Source: Persicaria tinctoria (taxonomy: Eukaryota > Streptophyta > Magnoliopsida > Caryophyllales > Polygonaceae). Taken from it: a stretch of DNA of 64,000 bases. Below the pieces are notes generated by a model. That model did no database searches. It saw nothing but the letters and a program-made list of their open reading frames with translations, and had not been told where the DNA came from. Both the position numbers and the translations under genes were made by a program. Location: positions 15,225,175 to 15,289,174 of the forward strand of contig JBANSL010000018.1 in NCBI GenBank assembly GCA_037127255.1, read 5' to 3'. Of this stretch, positions 1 to 11,274 are shown in pieces (the stretch's first letter is position 1; each line of letters opens with the position of its first letter).

Positions 1-1206
1 TGTCATGTAAAGAGTACCACTCTTCTTTCCATGTACTATTGTCATTGCACCCTTTGAAATCTTCCATTTATCACCATTGAAGATTGTATCGTAGCCTTCA
101 TCTGCCAACTGGCCTACTGATATCAAGTTCTTTCTTAGACCAGGAATGTGTCGAACGTCTTTTAGCTCCCAGACAAAGCCATTCAACTTAATCTTCACTT
201 GACCTTTACCGATGATTGCACAAGGTTGATCATCACCAAGATATACATTTCCAAAGTTCCCCAGGACATAGCTCTCAAAGAGCTCTTTCTTAGAGGTAGC
301 ATGAAATGATGCTCCAAAATCTAACACCCAAGATTCGTCCTTTCTCTCCAAGGAACATATCAATGCATCATCTCCTCTAGAATTAAAGCTAACATTTGCC
401 TCCACCTTCGTCTCTTGTTTCTGTGGAGCGCTCTTGCATTGGTTTTTATAGTGCCCGATATTCCCACAATTCCAACACTCGATGGTCTTCGAGCCAGAGG
501 AACTATTGGGATTCCTTGACCTCGACCTCTTGTCTTTTGGTCTGCCTTGATTGTTCGATCTTCCATGTCCATTTCCTCTGGTTGAATTTCTACCTCTTGA
601 CTCTGTACGAAAAACTGAAGAGGTTGATGATTCACCCGACCCTCTCCGCCGGATCTCTTCACTGAGCACCAGATCACGAACATCATCAAACTTTAACTTA
701 TTGCTTCCCGTTGAGCTACTCACAGCCGTGACGGTAGCATTCCAACTATCTGGAAGAGAAGTCAATAGTATCAAGGCTCGTACTTCCTCATCAAATTCAA
801 TCCCAACTGAACTCAACTGGGTTGTGACTGTGTTGAGTTCATTGAGATGTTGAGCTACCGATGCACCTTCTGTCATCCGCAAATTGAATAATCGCCTCAT
901 CAAATGAACTTTGTTAGAGGCAGATGGCTTCTCGTACATATTAGAAAGGGCTGACATAAGACCTGCCGTGGTAGTTTCCTTTGCTATGTTGAAGGCAACA
1001 TTGCGTGATAACGTAAGTCGGATAACTCCAAGTGCTTGTCTATCCAGGAGATTCCAATCTTCATCCTTCATGCCCTCTGGCTTCTTTTCTGACAGAGGTT
1101 GATAAAGTTTTTTCTGGTACAAATAATCTTCGATTTGCATCTTCCAAAATCCGAAATCTGCACCATCGAACTTGTCTAGTTTCACCTTTCTATCTTCTGC
1201 GGCCAT
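1..1206 (-). CDS. Copia retrotransposon gag-protease, partial (runs off left edge)
   Basis: Reading leftwards from the ATG at 1206 (MAAEDRKVKLDKFDG) the frame stays open for all 402 codons to the window edge. The first ~270 residues are a UBN2-type Copia gag. A CCHC knuckle (CWNCGNIGHYKNQC, near 440-480) follows a basic linker, and then the start of the aspartic protease with VLDFGASFHAT, where families normally show D-S-G; the Ser is Phe here. The downstream segment (VRHIPGLRKNLISVGQL) is the usual protease-to-integrase stretch of Tnt1/Tork-type elements. It sits directly after a tRNA-Met primer site and an LTR, so this is the 5' end of an element on the minus strand. The open frame suggests a fairly young copy. 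The DFG substitution probably impairs the protease, which is inference. Confidence 0.88.
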   Translation of the reverse strand, partial: MAAEDRKVKLDKFDGADFGFWKMQIEDYLYQKKLYQPLSEKKPEGMKDEDWNLLDRQALGVIRLTLSRNVAFNIAKETTTAGLMSALSNMYEKPSASNKVHLMRRLFNLRMTEGASVAQHLNELNTVTTQLSSVGIEFDEEVRALILLTSLPDSWNATVTAVSSSTGSNKLKFDDVRDLVLSEEIRRRGSGESSTSSVFRTESRGRNSTRGNGHGRSNNQGRPKDKRSRSRNPNSSSGSKTIECWNCGNIGHYKNQCKSAPQKQETKVEANVSFNSRGDDALICSLERKDESWVLDFGASFHATSKKELFESYVLGNFGNVYLGDDQPCAIIGKGQVKIKLNGFVWELKDVRHIPGLRKNLISVGQLADEGYDTIFNGDKWKISKGAMTIVHGKKSGTLYMT

Positions 1207-1250
1207 TGCTCCCACTCAAATCTGACTTTATGTGGATTGTTTATAATCTG

Positions 1251-1262
1251 GCTCTGATACCA
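1251..1262 (-). other. Primer binding site (initiator tRNA-Met)
   Basis: The minus strand reads TGGTATCAGAGC, the standard plant LTR-element primer site complementary to the 3' end of initiator tRNA-Met. It lies two bases inside the LTR end and about 45 bases before the gag start. Confidence 0.9.
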
Positions 1263-1264
1263 AT

Positions 1265-1585
1265 TGTTGGGAAAAATACGCTCAACTTTCCCGAAAATCA
1301 GAATAATGAGAATGACAATGATAGAAAACACACACACAAGATGTTTCTAATCTGCCGCAAAACTTTAATAGAATGATAACCTGATTACAACTAAATTACT
1401 TGACACCCACACCCAAATCTACACTCTGGAATTTTACGCAGAAAATTCCCCCGAAAGCTTCTCTCTGTTTAATGCTTTAAACTAAGCTATTCTCTCTCTC
1501 TGTGTTTTTGGATTGGATAATTTACAAATGAAAACTTTCTCATTTATATAGGCTTGCAACAATCTAATATTGGAGGCTTGTAACA
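1265..1585 (-). repeat. 5' LTR of the Copia element
   Basis: The inner end is TGTTGGGA as read on the plus strand (TCCCAACA on the minus). A TATA box (TATATAAATG on the minus strand) lies near 1545, with a pyrimidine-rich leader after it. The outer end is uncertain: two similar TTGYAACA strings end at about 1562 and 1585, and either could be the LTR terminus. Confidence 0.6.
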
Positions 1586-1589
1586 ATCC

Positions 1590-2245
1590 CACCTCTAATT
1601 TTAATTTTCCTATAATAGGTGATTGTTTGTTTTCTTTCACTAATATAATATTAGAGAATTACTATTTCTTTAACACCGCGTCCCGTCCCGCGTATTTTTT
1701 GCGGGACGGGATTGAATTTTTTTCTTCCAAATCCCACTGGGATCGGGACGAGACGAGATTTGCGTGATTTGTGCCCACCCCTAGGATGTAGTATCAAATT
1801 ACTTGTACTTGGGCAACTACTCCTCAATCAAATCACTTGTACACGGGCAACTATATCGATAAACGGGAAAATTACTTGCATACGATATTGTTCTACTTGC
1901 ATTCAAGATTAGGCATCCTAAAAACTTGTTTCTGGTGAAGGGAAACCTTAATGCTTGGATATCACATTTTTGTCTTGATGAGATGCGTAAAATCACATGT
2001 AAAATCATGCCATTTCGGAGCGAATCCTCTACGATATATTGTTTAAACTCACTGCTCGACGTTGCTCTCAACCTTACGTTGGGGTGGTTGAGGATGGACA
2101 ATTGTGGCGGAGGCGTTGTGCGAGGGTAGTGATGATTGGGGAGGCGGCGTGGCGTGAGGGTGGTGGAGGATTGACCGTTGGCGCAGCGCCAGAGTGGCGG
2201 AAGACTGGCGATTGGGTGGCACCCTGGTGGTGGTGGACAACTAAT
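1590..2245. other. No gene; includes one end of a GC-rich repeat
   Basis: From 1676 to about 1785 lies a GC-rich repeat (GGGACGGGA in both orientations) ending in GTGCCCACCCCTA, closely resembling 56325-56395. The rest, including GC-rich DNA at 2050-2240, gives only low-complexity antisense frames and no recognisable protein. Confidence 0.4.
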
Positions 2246-2420
2246 TTGGTTGGCACAAGGAGATCTATGAGAAAATGAACGCGCTTCACGCGCTGTGTCT
2301 ATTCTCTTCCCTAGCAAAAACCCAATTTCCCACCACCTCTCTCCTGAAGAACCCTAGAAACGTGAACTTCGTCCTCAAAAATTCTTCTTTTTGGCAAATC
2401 ATCAAGGAAAAGGCTTCAAG

Positions 2421-2692
2421 CAAAGCGAAAAGTAGCGAGAAATCTGTTTCCAAGAAAGCTTTCGTTGAAATCCCTCTCAAATTCTCTAAAATCCCTCTCA
2501 AATTCTTTGAATTTCCAATCGGCCCTCCTGCTGGTTCTGGTGTTGGATTTGGCAAGCAAAGCGAAAAGTAGTGAGAAATCTGTTCCCAAGAAAGCTTTCT
2601 CTGAATTCCCTCTCAAATTCTCTGAAATCCCTCTCAAATTCTCTAAAAATCTCCTTTTCCAATCGGCCCTTCTGTCGGTTCTGGTGTTGGAA
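2421..2692. repeat. Two tandem copies of a 136-bp unit
   Basis: The unit beginning CAAAGCGAAAAGTAG occurs at 2421 and again at 2557, with small differences. A period of 136 is not a multiple of three, so the Lys/Ser-rich frame of copy 1 moves to another frame in copy 2. It lies in the inferred LINE 5' leader; tandem leader units are known in some L1 families. It could instead be a piece of a captured gene. Confidence 0.75.
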
Positions 2693-2797
2693 TTGGAGTT
2701 GAAACCCTTCTATGTCGGGTGGGAAGTCTCAAGTCTTATCAAACATCTGAAACCGGATATCTCCCTTTGGTGTCAACGAGTGGGTTGGAAGATCCGA

Positions 2798-4084
2798 CCC
2801 CCCCCCCCCATGGCCTCTGCTCATCAGTACGGATTGCTCCCCGTCCGCCAGTCCAAGAGCCCCCTCTTCCCGGGTTCAATCTACAGTGGTGTTGTCCGTC
2901 TGCTGCTGCGAGTTCCTTTCTGGTCGGGACGTCCGGTTGCAGAGGTGGTTTTTCTGTTCCCTTTTTACTTTTCTTCACGTCTATATAAACAAGAGGTTTG
3001 ATGACCATTCACTCCACACCACCCCTTCCTCTGTTCTCTCCCTCTCTTACCATTGCTTGCTAACTGCTTTCTGTTTGTTTCTATTTCCCTGATCATGGCA
3101 TCTAGGGCTGTGCATCCGGTCTGGACCGGATCATAAATTCCGATCCAAGACCGGTGGACCGGAATTTCCAGGGGCTTGGACCGCGGATCGGACCGGGTAA
3201 TATGGTCCCGGGTTTTCCGATCCGCGGACCGGAAAGACCGGATGGACCGTCAACTACATCTCGTACCCTTTCTTCAACCGAGTTCCTTAATTGCTTTTTT
3301 TTAAGAAGCAACACACACCTATATTCCTATATCATCATTAATTTAAATCAGGAGACAATAGTTTTTCAATACCCACTAGAAAGTAAGAATGAAACTCGTT
3401 AACGAAACCTCCCACTTGCACTAATCTTGCCAAGAAATGTGCTACCTGTTCGACGCCCTTCGACCAGAGGACCACCTACACTATACACTCCGTGAGTGGC
3501 CTTTCTTCCTTCCGAGTCCCCTGTAGCACTGTCCCCAACTCACCCCTCTCCTTGATCCCCTTCTGCAACTTGGTAATTAGTAGCTTAATGGCTAATCATC
3601 TCATGAATACTGCATTTCTTTATTGTAAATTGAAATTTCTCTAACCCTTACACTTAAAATCGAATCTAGATCTAAAATTATTACAAATTGAAATTTCTTG
3701 ACCTAGATTTAAAATCGGAATGAGATTCTTCAATCTTAGTCTAGAATATTTATGCTTTCTCCAAATCTATACTAAAATCGACATTAATTTGTCAAAATAA
3801 TGAAATATACCTAAAAAAAACCTAGATCTAAAAGTGAACCTGGGAGAGAGGGATGTGTGGCGCCGAACGGACAGACTGAGAGATGGGCTGGTGGCCTAAT
3901 GGCGCCGGCGATGGCTGGTGTGGGCCGTGTGGCTTCCGGCGAGCAGAGAGACGAAGTGCCGAACAGACGGAGAGGAAAAGAACCAATGGGGGATGATCCT
4001 TCCATCCCCCAACCCAATGCCCCCTAAAGGGCCCTGCTCAGGGAAACTCGGGAGAAATCCCAACGATGAAGAACCCCACGGCTG
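2798..4084. other. LINE leader region, no gene
   Basis: Holds a run of twelve C at 2798-2809, a TATA-like CTATATAAAC near 2983 followed by a pyrimidine-rich stretch, and a GC-rich repeat at about 3105-3250 (starting TAGGGCTGTGCATCCGG, with repeated GGACCGG). From 3580 on it is AT-rich. No coding frame is recognisable. Confidence 0.35.
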
Positions 4085-5521
4085 ATGGTGCGAGCGGCAG
4101 CAAGCCTGCGAAAAAAGAAAAAGGGGAAAGAGCCAAAGGTGGACATGCAGAAGCTCAAGGAGATCCAATGCTCAATCCAGAAAAACATCCAGAGCATGAA
4201 CTCCTGCTCTCTCTACGCCACCATCATTGGCGACCCGGTGGAGGCCCGAGAGGTTCAGAAGAGAATCAGAATGGAGTGGAAGTTCCTGGAAGGTGGATTC
4301 CAGCTTGTCCCGGTGGCTAACAAATGGTTTGAACTGGTGTTTGACATCCCGGTCGATCGAGACAAAGTATGGAGCAGACGCCCTTTTCACATCTCTGGTC
4401 AACTACTGCTCATTCGCCCATGGAGCATCTCTTTCGACCCATGGAACGAGTCTGTCTCCCGTCTGGATCTCTGGGTGAGGCTCCCTGGCCTCCCGGTCAA
4501 GTATGTAAGTGATTACATCCTCACCTCTCTCATCAAAGAAAACAAAATCGGCAAGGTTCTCCGGGTGGCGGCGTTCAGTGCGAAGGGTGCTCGCCTGCGC
4601 TTTCCCCGTATCTGCATCTCCACTGACCTTACCCTCATCCGGGAAAGGAAGGTGACCATGCTCAACGAGAACGGTGTCCTTGAGAAGTACCCGGTGTGGT
4701 TTGAGGACTTCCCAGAGGGATGTGGCAGCTGCGGTGCCATGGATCATCTGTTTGTGGCATGCCCCCTCCGTAGGGTGTGTAACGCATCAGGCGAAGGGGT
4801 TCTAGGCCAGAACCCGGGTGCTGAGAATGAGGAAATTGAAGATCCAAACCTTGAACAGGAAGCCTGGGTCCATGTTGCTGCTAGGAGAGCTCCCCCTCCA
4901 TCCTTTGGGCACCCTAAGGAGGCCCTGTGGAGCTGCTTTGGAAAAAATGTGGTGGAGTCATCTGACTTCTCTTCTGCTGGCTCTTCCTCTCTCAAGGATG
5001 ATGAATCCACCACCCTCCTAAAAGAACCTGCCCAAGAAGAAGAAGTATTCTCTACCCCTCTTGTGGTCTAGGCCCCGGCGGCCACACCGGATGCTACCCC
5101 CCCAAATGATGAGGAGCTAGTCCCTACTGTTGTGATCGACTTCCTCGACCCCGAGATGTACAACTTTGATGATGAAGAGCTGATGGAATACGAGGACGAT
5201 GCCGGGCTCGTGGATGGCTTTGGCGGTATCCCCGCTGACATGACCCAAGCTGACTTTGATACAATGCTGGCTAACATTCCGGCTTCAGAGGAATTTGAGC
5301 TCCCCCCACTGAGCAACCCTGCCCAGCGCGCCAACGTTGAAGCCTTCCCCTCCTTTGCTCCTCCTTCCCTGCCAAGTGTGGGTCAGCAGTTGCAGCAGCT
5401 GAGGGTTGAGGAAGAATCCAGGTCTGAATCAGGGAAAAGAAGGATCGGGGAAGAGGATGGAGAGTCTTCCAACTCAGAACTGATGGGCGGAGGCAGCAAA
5501 CGGTGCAAGCATGGTAAGTAG
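4085..5521 (+). pseudogene. LINE ORF1 (DUF4283 and CCHC knuckle), one nonsense codon
   Basis: Codons 1-328 give a DUF4283-type domain: EWKFLEGGFQLVPVANKW, the PFHISGQLLLIRPW segment, and RLDLWVRLPGLP. A knuckle of the zf-CCHC_4 kind follows (CGSCGAMDHLFVACP). These domains mark ORF1 of plant L1-type LINEs, an RNA-binding chaperone. A TAG at 5069-5071 ends the frame, but the same frame resumes and stays open to 5521 with an acidic tail and a basic end (GSKRCKHGK). So this is one 478-codon gene with a single stop. The last codons overlap a strong splice-donor match (ATG|GTAAGTAG at 5513-5521). The start is the first ATG in frame; a short upstream frame from 4066 is out of phase. Confidence 0.82.
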
Positions 5522-6952
5522 CTTTACTCAAAAACATCTCGCTTGGTCCTGTGGTAGTGGGTTCTCAGGCGGATGGAGGATGATGATTAAACTACCTTGG
5601 TTATGGTGGCTTGGACTCGACAGTCCCTTTTGTCTTAGTCTCACTTTTGGGTGCCTCCCTAGAGGTAGTTCACTCATGAACTCCACTCGCTTTGTTTTGT
5701 GTCAAGTAATTCAGAAGTATGGAAGTGAACTTCAGGTGTCTTGTAGGATCATCCTTGTCTTTATCTATTGTATAGCCAGTAGTTGGCTTGTAAGATTAGT
5801 ATCTATGTTTCTCCCTTTCCATTAGAGCTTAGGCTATGCTGTTGATGCTTGCGCTATGTACTGGATTATTTTGAAATCTATGAACAGCTTCGCTAGTTGT
5901 GTTTATCTATACTTCTTCTCTGATTGCTTTGGTTTCAAATCACAAGTTAATACCCACTGCTGGTGGGTTACAATTGTAACCACCTCTTGGCAACTTATAA
6001 AATTAGTAGATCGGCACTCTCCCCTTGGGTCTGATTCTGCCCGGAACATGGAACTTACAAGGCACCAAATCTATGGTAGCATACCCCTTTCTCACAACGT
6101 CAAAATAGCACAAGAAACCCAATCTTTTACAGGGCATCCCCCATTTCTAATTCTTCCTACTAAGATATACTTTCGAGTACCAATTCTAAAGGTAACTAAC
6201 AATAATATAATTAATATGAGAATGATTTCATCCCAAGGGGATCACAACCCCGTTTTTACTTGTCCCTCACAGTTTGAGGCTCGGCCTTCCCTTGCTAAGC
6301 AATTTGACAATTCCCACACAATTAACATATTCATTGCCATTACTTTCTCATGTGTCAAAGGAGAATTATTAATGTGTGAAACTGCATTTTCAATCAGTAA
6401 TGATAACAACAAATCTAAGGAGCTTTTGGTGGTGGATTCCTATAGAATAAAATTGCTTCAGTATATAGCTAGCGAGAGCATTATAAAATCAATCCTGTAT
6501 AAGGTAAGGATTAAAACTCTTTTTCATTGCTCTTTCAATTTGTTAGTATGTACGAGTTTGATATTTGTCCATACGATAGAATGTGAAAATGCACCTAATA
6601 CATGTAACGAATTACTAGAAGTGTTTAATATGCTGAGCAAGGAATTTTGTAATTGGCCTAACCATTTGATGGGGGCTTACTCTTCCAAAAATAGTTTATG
6701 GAACAATGTGTTCATAACTCCCATACTAAGTATTAAGGATTACAGAGAGTATGAGGAGTGGCTAAATGTCGTTAAGCTCATGATCATTAATAGAGAAAGG
6801 AGTGCTACACAAGTTGATTTTAAGTACAAAACCGATTTCTATGACCGAAAGGTTGTTTTCTGTATGTGTAAGTGTATCCTAACTTGGCAACTAAACCAGA
6901 GTCGTCGTCGGAGAGTAATAGCTATGAGTGAAAGGGATCATCAAAAGATGAA
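5522..6952 (+). other. LINE ORF1-ORF2 spacer with an unassigned 366-codon frame
   Basis: An uninterrupted frame runs from ATG 5856 to TGA 6954-6956, overlapping the ORF2 start as ATGA. The protein is hydrophobic-rich with scattered Cys. I see no known domain and no match to gag, endonuclease or reverse transcriptase. The spacer is unusually long for an L1-type element, so this could be a family-specific extra ORF, retained intron-like sequence, or an old insertion whose ends I could not find. Confidence 0.35.
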
Positions 6953-8751
6953 ATGAAGATTGGCTCTTGGAATGTAAGAGGGATGGGGAGACCAAATTTT
7001 TGGGCAGAACTGGGTACCTTCTGCAATATTCAAAGGATACAAGTGATGGCGATAATGGAAACTAAATCGGAAAAAGTCCTGGAAGATAAAATGTGGCAAT
7101 CAGCAGGCTTTGATGAAGCATTTTGGGTGCCGGCGATAGGCAAATCTGGAGGAATAAGGGTTATGTGGAAATCTCAATTACTCACTCATGAAATTTTTAC
7201 AATAGACCACCATGGCCAACGCCATATTTGTGCTATATATTCTAATTCGAATCTAAACTTTCGGTGTCAAATTCTGTTTGTTTATGTTCCTGCACAAGAT
7301 CGAGATAAATCTCCTTTCTGGGGAGAAATCATTGATAAAATAACTTGTTCCAGTCTCCCGAGCTTCATAGTGGGAGATTTGAACGATATAGTATCTAGTG
7401 AGGATAAGGTTGGAGGTGCACAAGTTTCCTTAGGGAGACTACAAAGATTAGCGGAACTTAAAGATAAATGTGAGCTTATTGAGCTCCCATTTTCTAGGAA
7501 TCGATTTACATGGAGAAAAAAGAAAGATGGACCTGATAACATTCATGAACGACTTGACAGAGTTCTAGTCCAAAATGAGATTCTTGTACAATTCCCAAGT
7601 ATTAACACCACCCATCATGCGTTCTCGTCATCAGATAATTGTCCAATTTCTATAAATCTTAGTATATGCAACATTCCTCTGGCTGCCCCATTTAAATTTG
7701 AGAACATGTGGCTAAAAAGAAAAGACTTGAGAAATATAGTTAAACAAGCGTGGCGAGCTAACTGTGGGGGCTCTACAATGTATCAACTAGTCTTCAAAAC
7801 CAAGGTTTTGAAAGCAAAAATTAAAGCTTGGAATCAGAAAACTTTTGGGAATATTTTTAGGCAACTAAGGGAGGTAGAAGAAGAACTCATTCTCATTCAA
7901 GGAAATCTTAGTCACGGATCTGACGCTATCACAGAATCAAAACAGAGAAACTTATTAAGGAAAAAAGAAGCTTTAGTAAAATTTCATAAAATATACTGGA
8001 GTCAAAGGGCAAAAACCAAGCATATTAAACTAGCAGATACAAATTCAGGGTATTTCCACAAAATAGCATCAGGGCGAAGAAACAGAAAAGTAATTAGATA
8101 TATTATATCCGAGGAAGATACTCAAATAATAGGTGAAGAGAACATTAAAAATGAGATTCAGCGTGATTTTGAAAAACGTTTTAGGAAAGAAAGTAGTAAC
8201 CATTTTGTAGGGAGAAGCCAGCTAGATTTGATAACGCCGGAAATAAGTGAGGAAGATAATTGGGAACTCATAAGACCTGTCCTCAATAGTGAAGTGAAAA
8301 ACGTGGTGTTTAGCTTGGGAAGAAATAAGTCTCCAGGACCCGACGGCTTTACTGCAGAACTTTATAAAAACTTCTGGGACATTGTGGGTCCATCCGTAAT
8401 TAGAGCCGTGAAAAGTTTTTTTCTTTCTGGAAGGATTCTCCGACAAATAAATAATACATTTATCTCACTACTTTCTAAGGTAGATGACCCAAGTACAACC
8501 AGTAACTACAGACCAATTAGTTTGTGCACAACTAAAATAATAACGTCTTTATAAAATTATATAAAAAATAATTACAGAAAGACTAAAAAAGGTTATAGGT
8601 AAAATAATTCATCCCCTGCAAGGAGCTTTTGTAGCGGATAGAGCTAATCAAGATAACGTCTTGATAGCTCATGAAATTTTTCATTCTTTCAAAACACGTA
8701 AGGGTGTAGAAGGTTGGATTGGCTATCAAACTTGATATGGAGAAAGCATAT
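6953..8751 (+). pseudogene. LINE ORF2, N-terminal part (endonuclease and start of RT)
   Basis: Starts MKIGSWNVRGMG, the first motif of APE-type LINE endonucleases. METKS (metal-binding Glu), VGDLND, RFTWRKKK and ERLDRVLV follow. The last motif is SSSDNCPI, where the catalytic His of the usual S-D-H is Asn. The reverse transcriptase starts at NKSPGPDGFTAELYK and NYRPISL. The frame is lost near 8536-8576, and again at about 8720 where one extra T precedes AIKLDMEKAY. The last codon before the inserted LTR is the Tyr at 8749-8751. This copy cannot make a working ORF2 protein. Confidence 0.88.
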
Positions 8752-9793
8752 TGATAACTCCACTCCCTTTGATGAAAATCGGAATTAGTTTCAAAGGCTT
8801 TGACAGACAGTTTGTGTCAAAGGTCTTGAAGCTAACAGTTGTGTTGATGAAACACAAAACCTGTACTTTATTATATTATGTCCGAATATTATATTATGTT
8901 ATTATATGCTTCCAGATATTATATTCTAACATTTCAGGAAGCTTTTCAAATATTATCTCCTTCCAAAGTCGAAAAGTTAAGAAGGACGCAATCGGAGATC
9001 ATGGCTTCAAAAGTTTCCAAGTTTAGAAGATCTCGAAGATAGCCATGATCAGCCTAGCCGTTGGAGAAGATTCTTTCCTCAAGTGGCGCCGATGATCTTC
9101 ACTATATAAAGGAGATGAAGAAGAGAGAGAGGACAGACATTCACGAATATCATTGCACAATCAGCCCTCAAGTTTACGATCTCTCTTCAGCGTGTTCTCT
9201 CTGCTTGTTCTTAAGAGTCTTATATTTTGTTTCAAAGGATTTGAGAGATACACAGTGAGCTTATAGGATATATTTCGAGAGAGTGTTATACTCAAGAGTT
9301 TATAACTCAGGAAGTGGGCACTAGGTTATTAATTCTCGAGAGTAAGAGGATTGTACTAGATAGCTGAGAGAGGTGGGGCTCTTCTAGATTGGTCTAGGAC
9401 TCCAAGGGAACGTGAGTTGACTAGATTACAATTGTATAGGAGAGAGGCTTCTCGGTGATCTATTAGGATCCTAAGCTTTGTGAATCAATAAAGCATGTTG
9501 AATCCTAGGGTTGTGGAAGAACCCTAGGCGGGGACGTAGGCCAAGTTCGTGCCGAACCTCGTTAACAATTCATTGCGTCCTTTACTTACTGCTTTACCAT
9601 ATTTCCGCATTTGTTCGAATTGTATAACTTATTTGTGATTCAGGTTTTCCAGAGAAAAGACTAAGTCTAATCTCAAAGGGTTTGGCACGAGCTTCAAAAG
9701 TCTTGAGATTACCTGCGAAAAACCGGCATACTCTATTCAACCCCCCTTCTAGAGTATTTCTATATTACTTTGTTTTACATTATCGAACCTTCA
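8752..9793 (+). mobile_element. Solo LTR inserted in LINE ORF2
   Basis: Begins TGATAACT and ends CCTTCA, flanked by CATAT at 8747-8751 and 9794-9798, a perfect 5-bp duplication. Removing it would bring the reverse transcriptase codons on both sides back together in frame. A TATA box (CTATATAAAGG) lies at 9102-9112. The stretch near 9530-9560 (GGGGACGTAGGCC, then CCGAACCTCGTTAAC) and the CCCCCCTTCTAGAG near the end match the 3' parts of SIRE/Maximus-type Copia LTRs. There is no internal domain, so it is a product of LTR-LTR recombination. Confidence 0.88.
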
Positions 9794-11264
9794 CATATGA
9801 TCGGTTAAATTGGGACTTTACGATAGAAGTATTGCAAAGGTTTGGCTTCCACCCAACTTTCGTTGGTTGGATCAAAGAATGCATTTCGACAGTCTCCTTC
9901 TCAATACTTGTGAACAGTTCCCCCACGAAGTTGTTTTCCCCTTCTAGGGGTATTCGTCAGGGTGACCCTATTTCCCCATTCCTATTTATTTTGGGAGCGG
10001 AAGTTTTAGCAAGAAGCCTACATCAAGAATCCTTAATGCCAATGAGTAAAATAGGATTTCAATTTGGGCATAATGGTCCCCGGGTTCCTTTTCTTGCCTT
10101 TGCAGATGATATTATCATCTTTTCCAAAGCTTCGTTGGGCGCCAGTCAGAAAGTTCAAGAAATAATAGATGAATACTGCCAACTATCAGGTCAAAAGGTG
10201 AATTTCCACAAATCAACGTTTCAGACAACAGGGGGTGTCCCTAGCACAAGAATTCAGTTACTACAAAACTCATTACAAACTCCTCATACAAGGGCACTTG
10301 AAAAGTACCTAGGGTGTCCCGTTATTAATGGAAGAGTCAACAAAACGACTTTCGAAGACATAATAAGTAAAACTAAAAATCAATTAGCAAAATGGAAAGC
10401 AAACTCGCTTTCTCAACAAGGTAGAACAATTCTCATTAACTCCAACTTAACAGCTAAACCGTTATATGCAATGCAGAGTTTTATGCTCCCATCTTCTATG
10501 CATAAAGAATTGAACCAAATAAATAGGAATTTCTTCTGGAATAAAGATCTTCAATATAAACCACTTATAAGCTGGGATAAAATTTGTAAACCAAAGAGGA
10601 AAGGCAGGTTGGGTATTAGAAAAGCTCGGGTGATGAATGAGGCACTCCAGACGAAATTACTATGGAAAACTCTTGCGAAGCCAGAAAATATATGGGTAAA
10701 AATTATCCGGCATAAGTATTTACGAGAAAATGACATTTTAAATTATGAAAAGGTCAAAAACTCCTCTTGGCAATGGAGAAATGCCGCCTCTCTAATCGAT
10801 AAATTTAAAGATGGACTATCTTGGTCTATAGGGAATGGTAGAACTGTCAGATTTTGGAAGGACCCTTGGATTTCCTTAAAACCTCTCATTAAAATAGTTA
10901 ATTCCACGCAGATTAGTGATGCTGATGCACGTGTGAGCAGCTTCATATTGAATGGGAAATGGTGGGAAGAGAAGCTAGAGGAAGTTCTGGATTCTGATTG
11001 GGTAAAACGAATAATGGAGATACCTCTTCCAGTCCACCAGATGTCGGACCGGTTGTATTGGAGGTTGGACAAACAAGGCTGGTTTACGACATCTAGTGCT
11101 GTCAATCTCTTATCAAACAATGAGGCCTTTGATGACAACCCATGTAGTTGGATCTGGAAGGTTCACACGTTGCCTAAAATCGAGAACTTTCTTTGGAAAA
11201 TTTCTCAGAATGGACTACCTACTAGAGATAGATTAAGCAAAAGAGGTGCATCAATTCCAAGAAC
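9794..11264 (+). pseudogene. LINE ORF2, C-terminal part (RT palm/thumb and zf-RVT)
   Basis: Continues directly from the upstream half with DRLNWDF. It shows RGIRQGDPISPFLF, the catalytic box LAFADDIIIF (FADD at about 10099-10110), the EKYLGCPVINGR block, KPLYAMQSFMLP, LGIRKARVMNEAL and the start of zf-RVT (KIENFLWKISQNGLPTRDRL). Homology stops at about 11264, where minus-strand Athila-type DNA begins. The remainder of zf-RVT and nearly all of RNase H are missing. The same domains appear in a second copy at 57030-58996. Confidence 0.88.
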
Positions 11265-11274
11265 TTTCTCTGGC

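Noticed and set aside
1817..2317. 166-codon minus-strand frame
   Set aside because: Pro/His/Arg-rich low-complexity frame, antisense in GC-rich repeat DNA and crossing the LINE target site; no domain or promoter.
9682..9793. Extending the LINE RT frame upstream of 9794
   Set aside because: Those codons belong to the inserted LTR; the genuine RT sequence resumes at the CATAT duplication.
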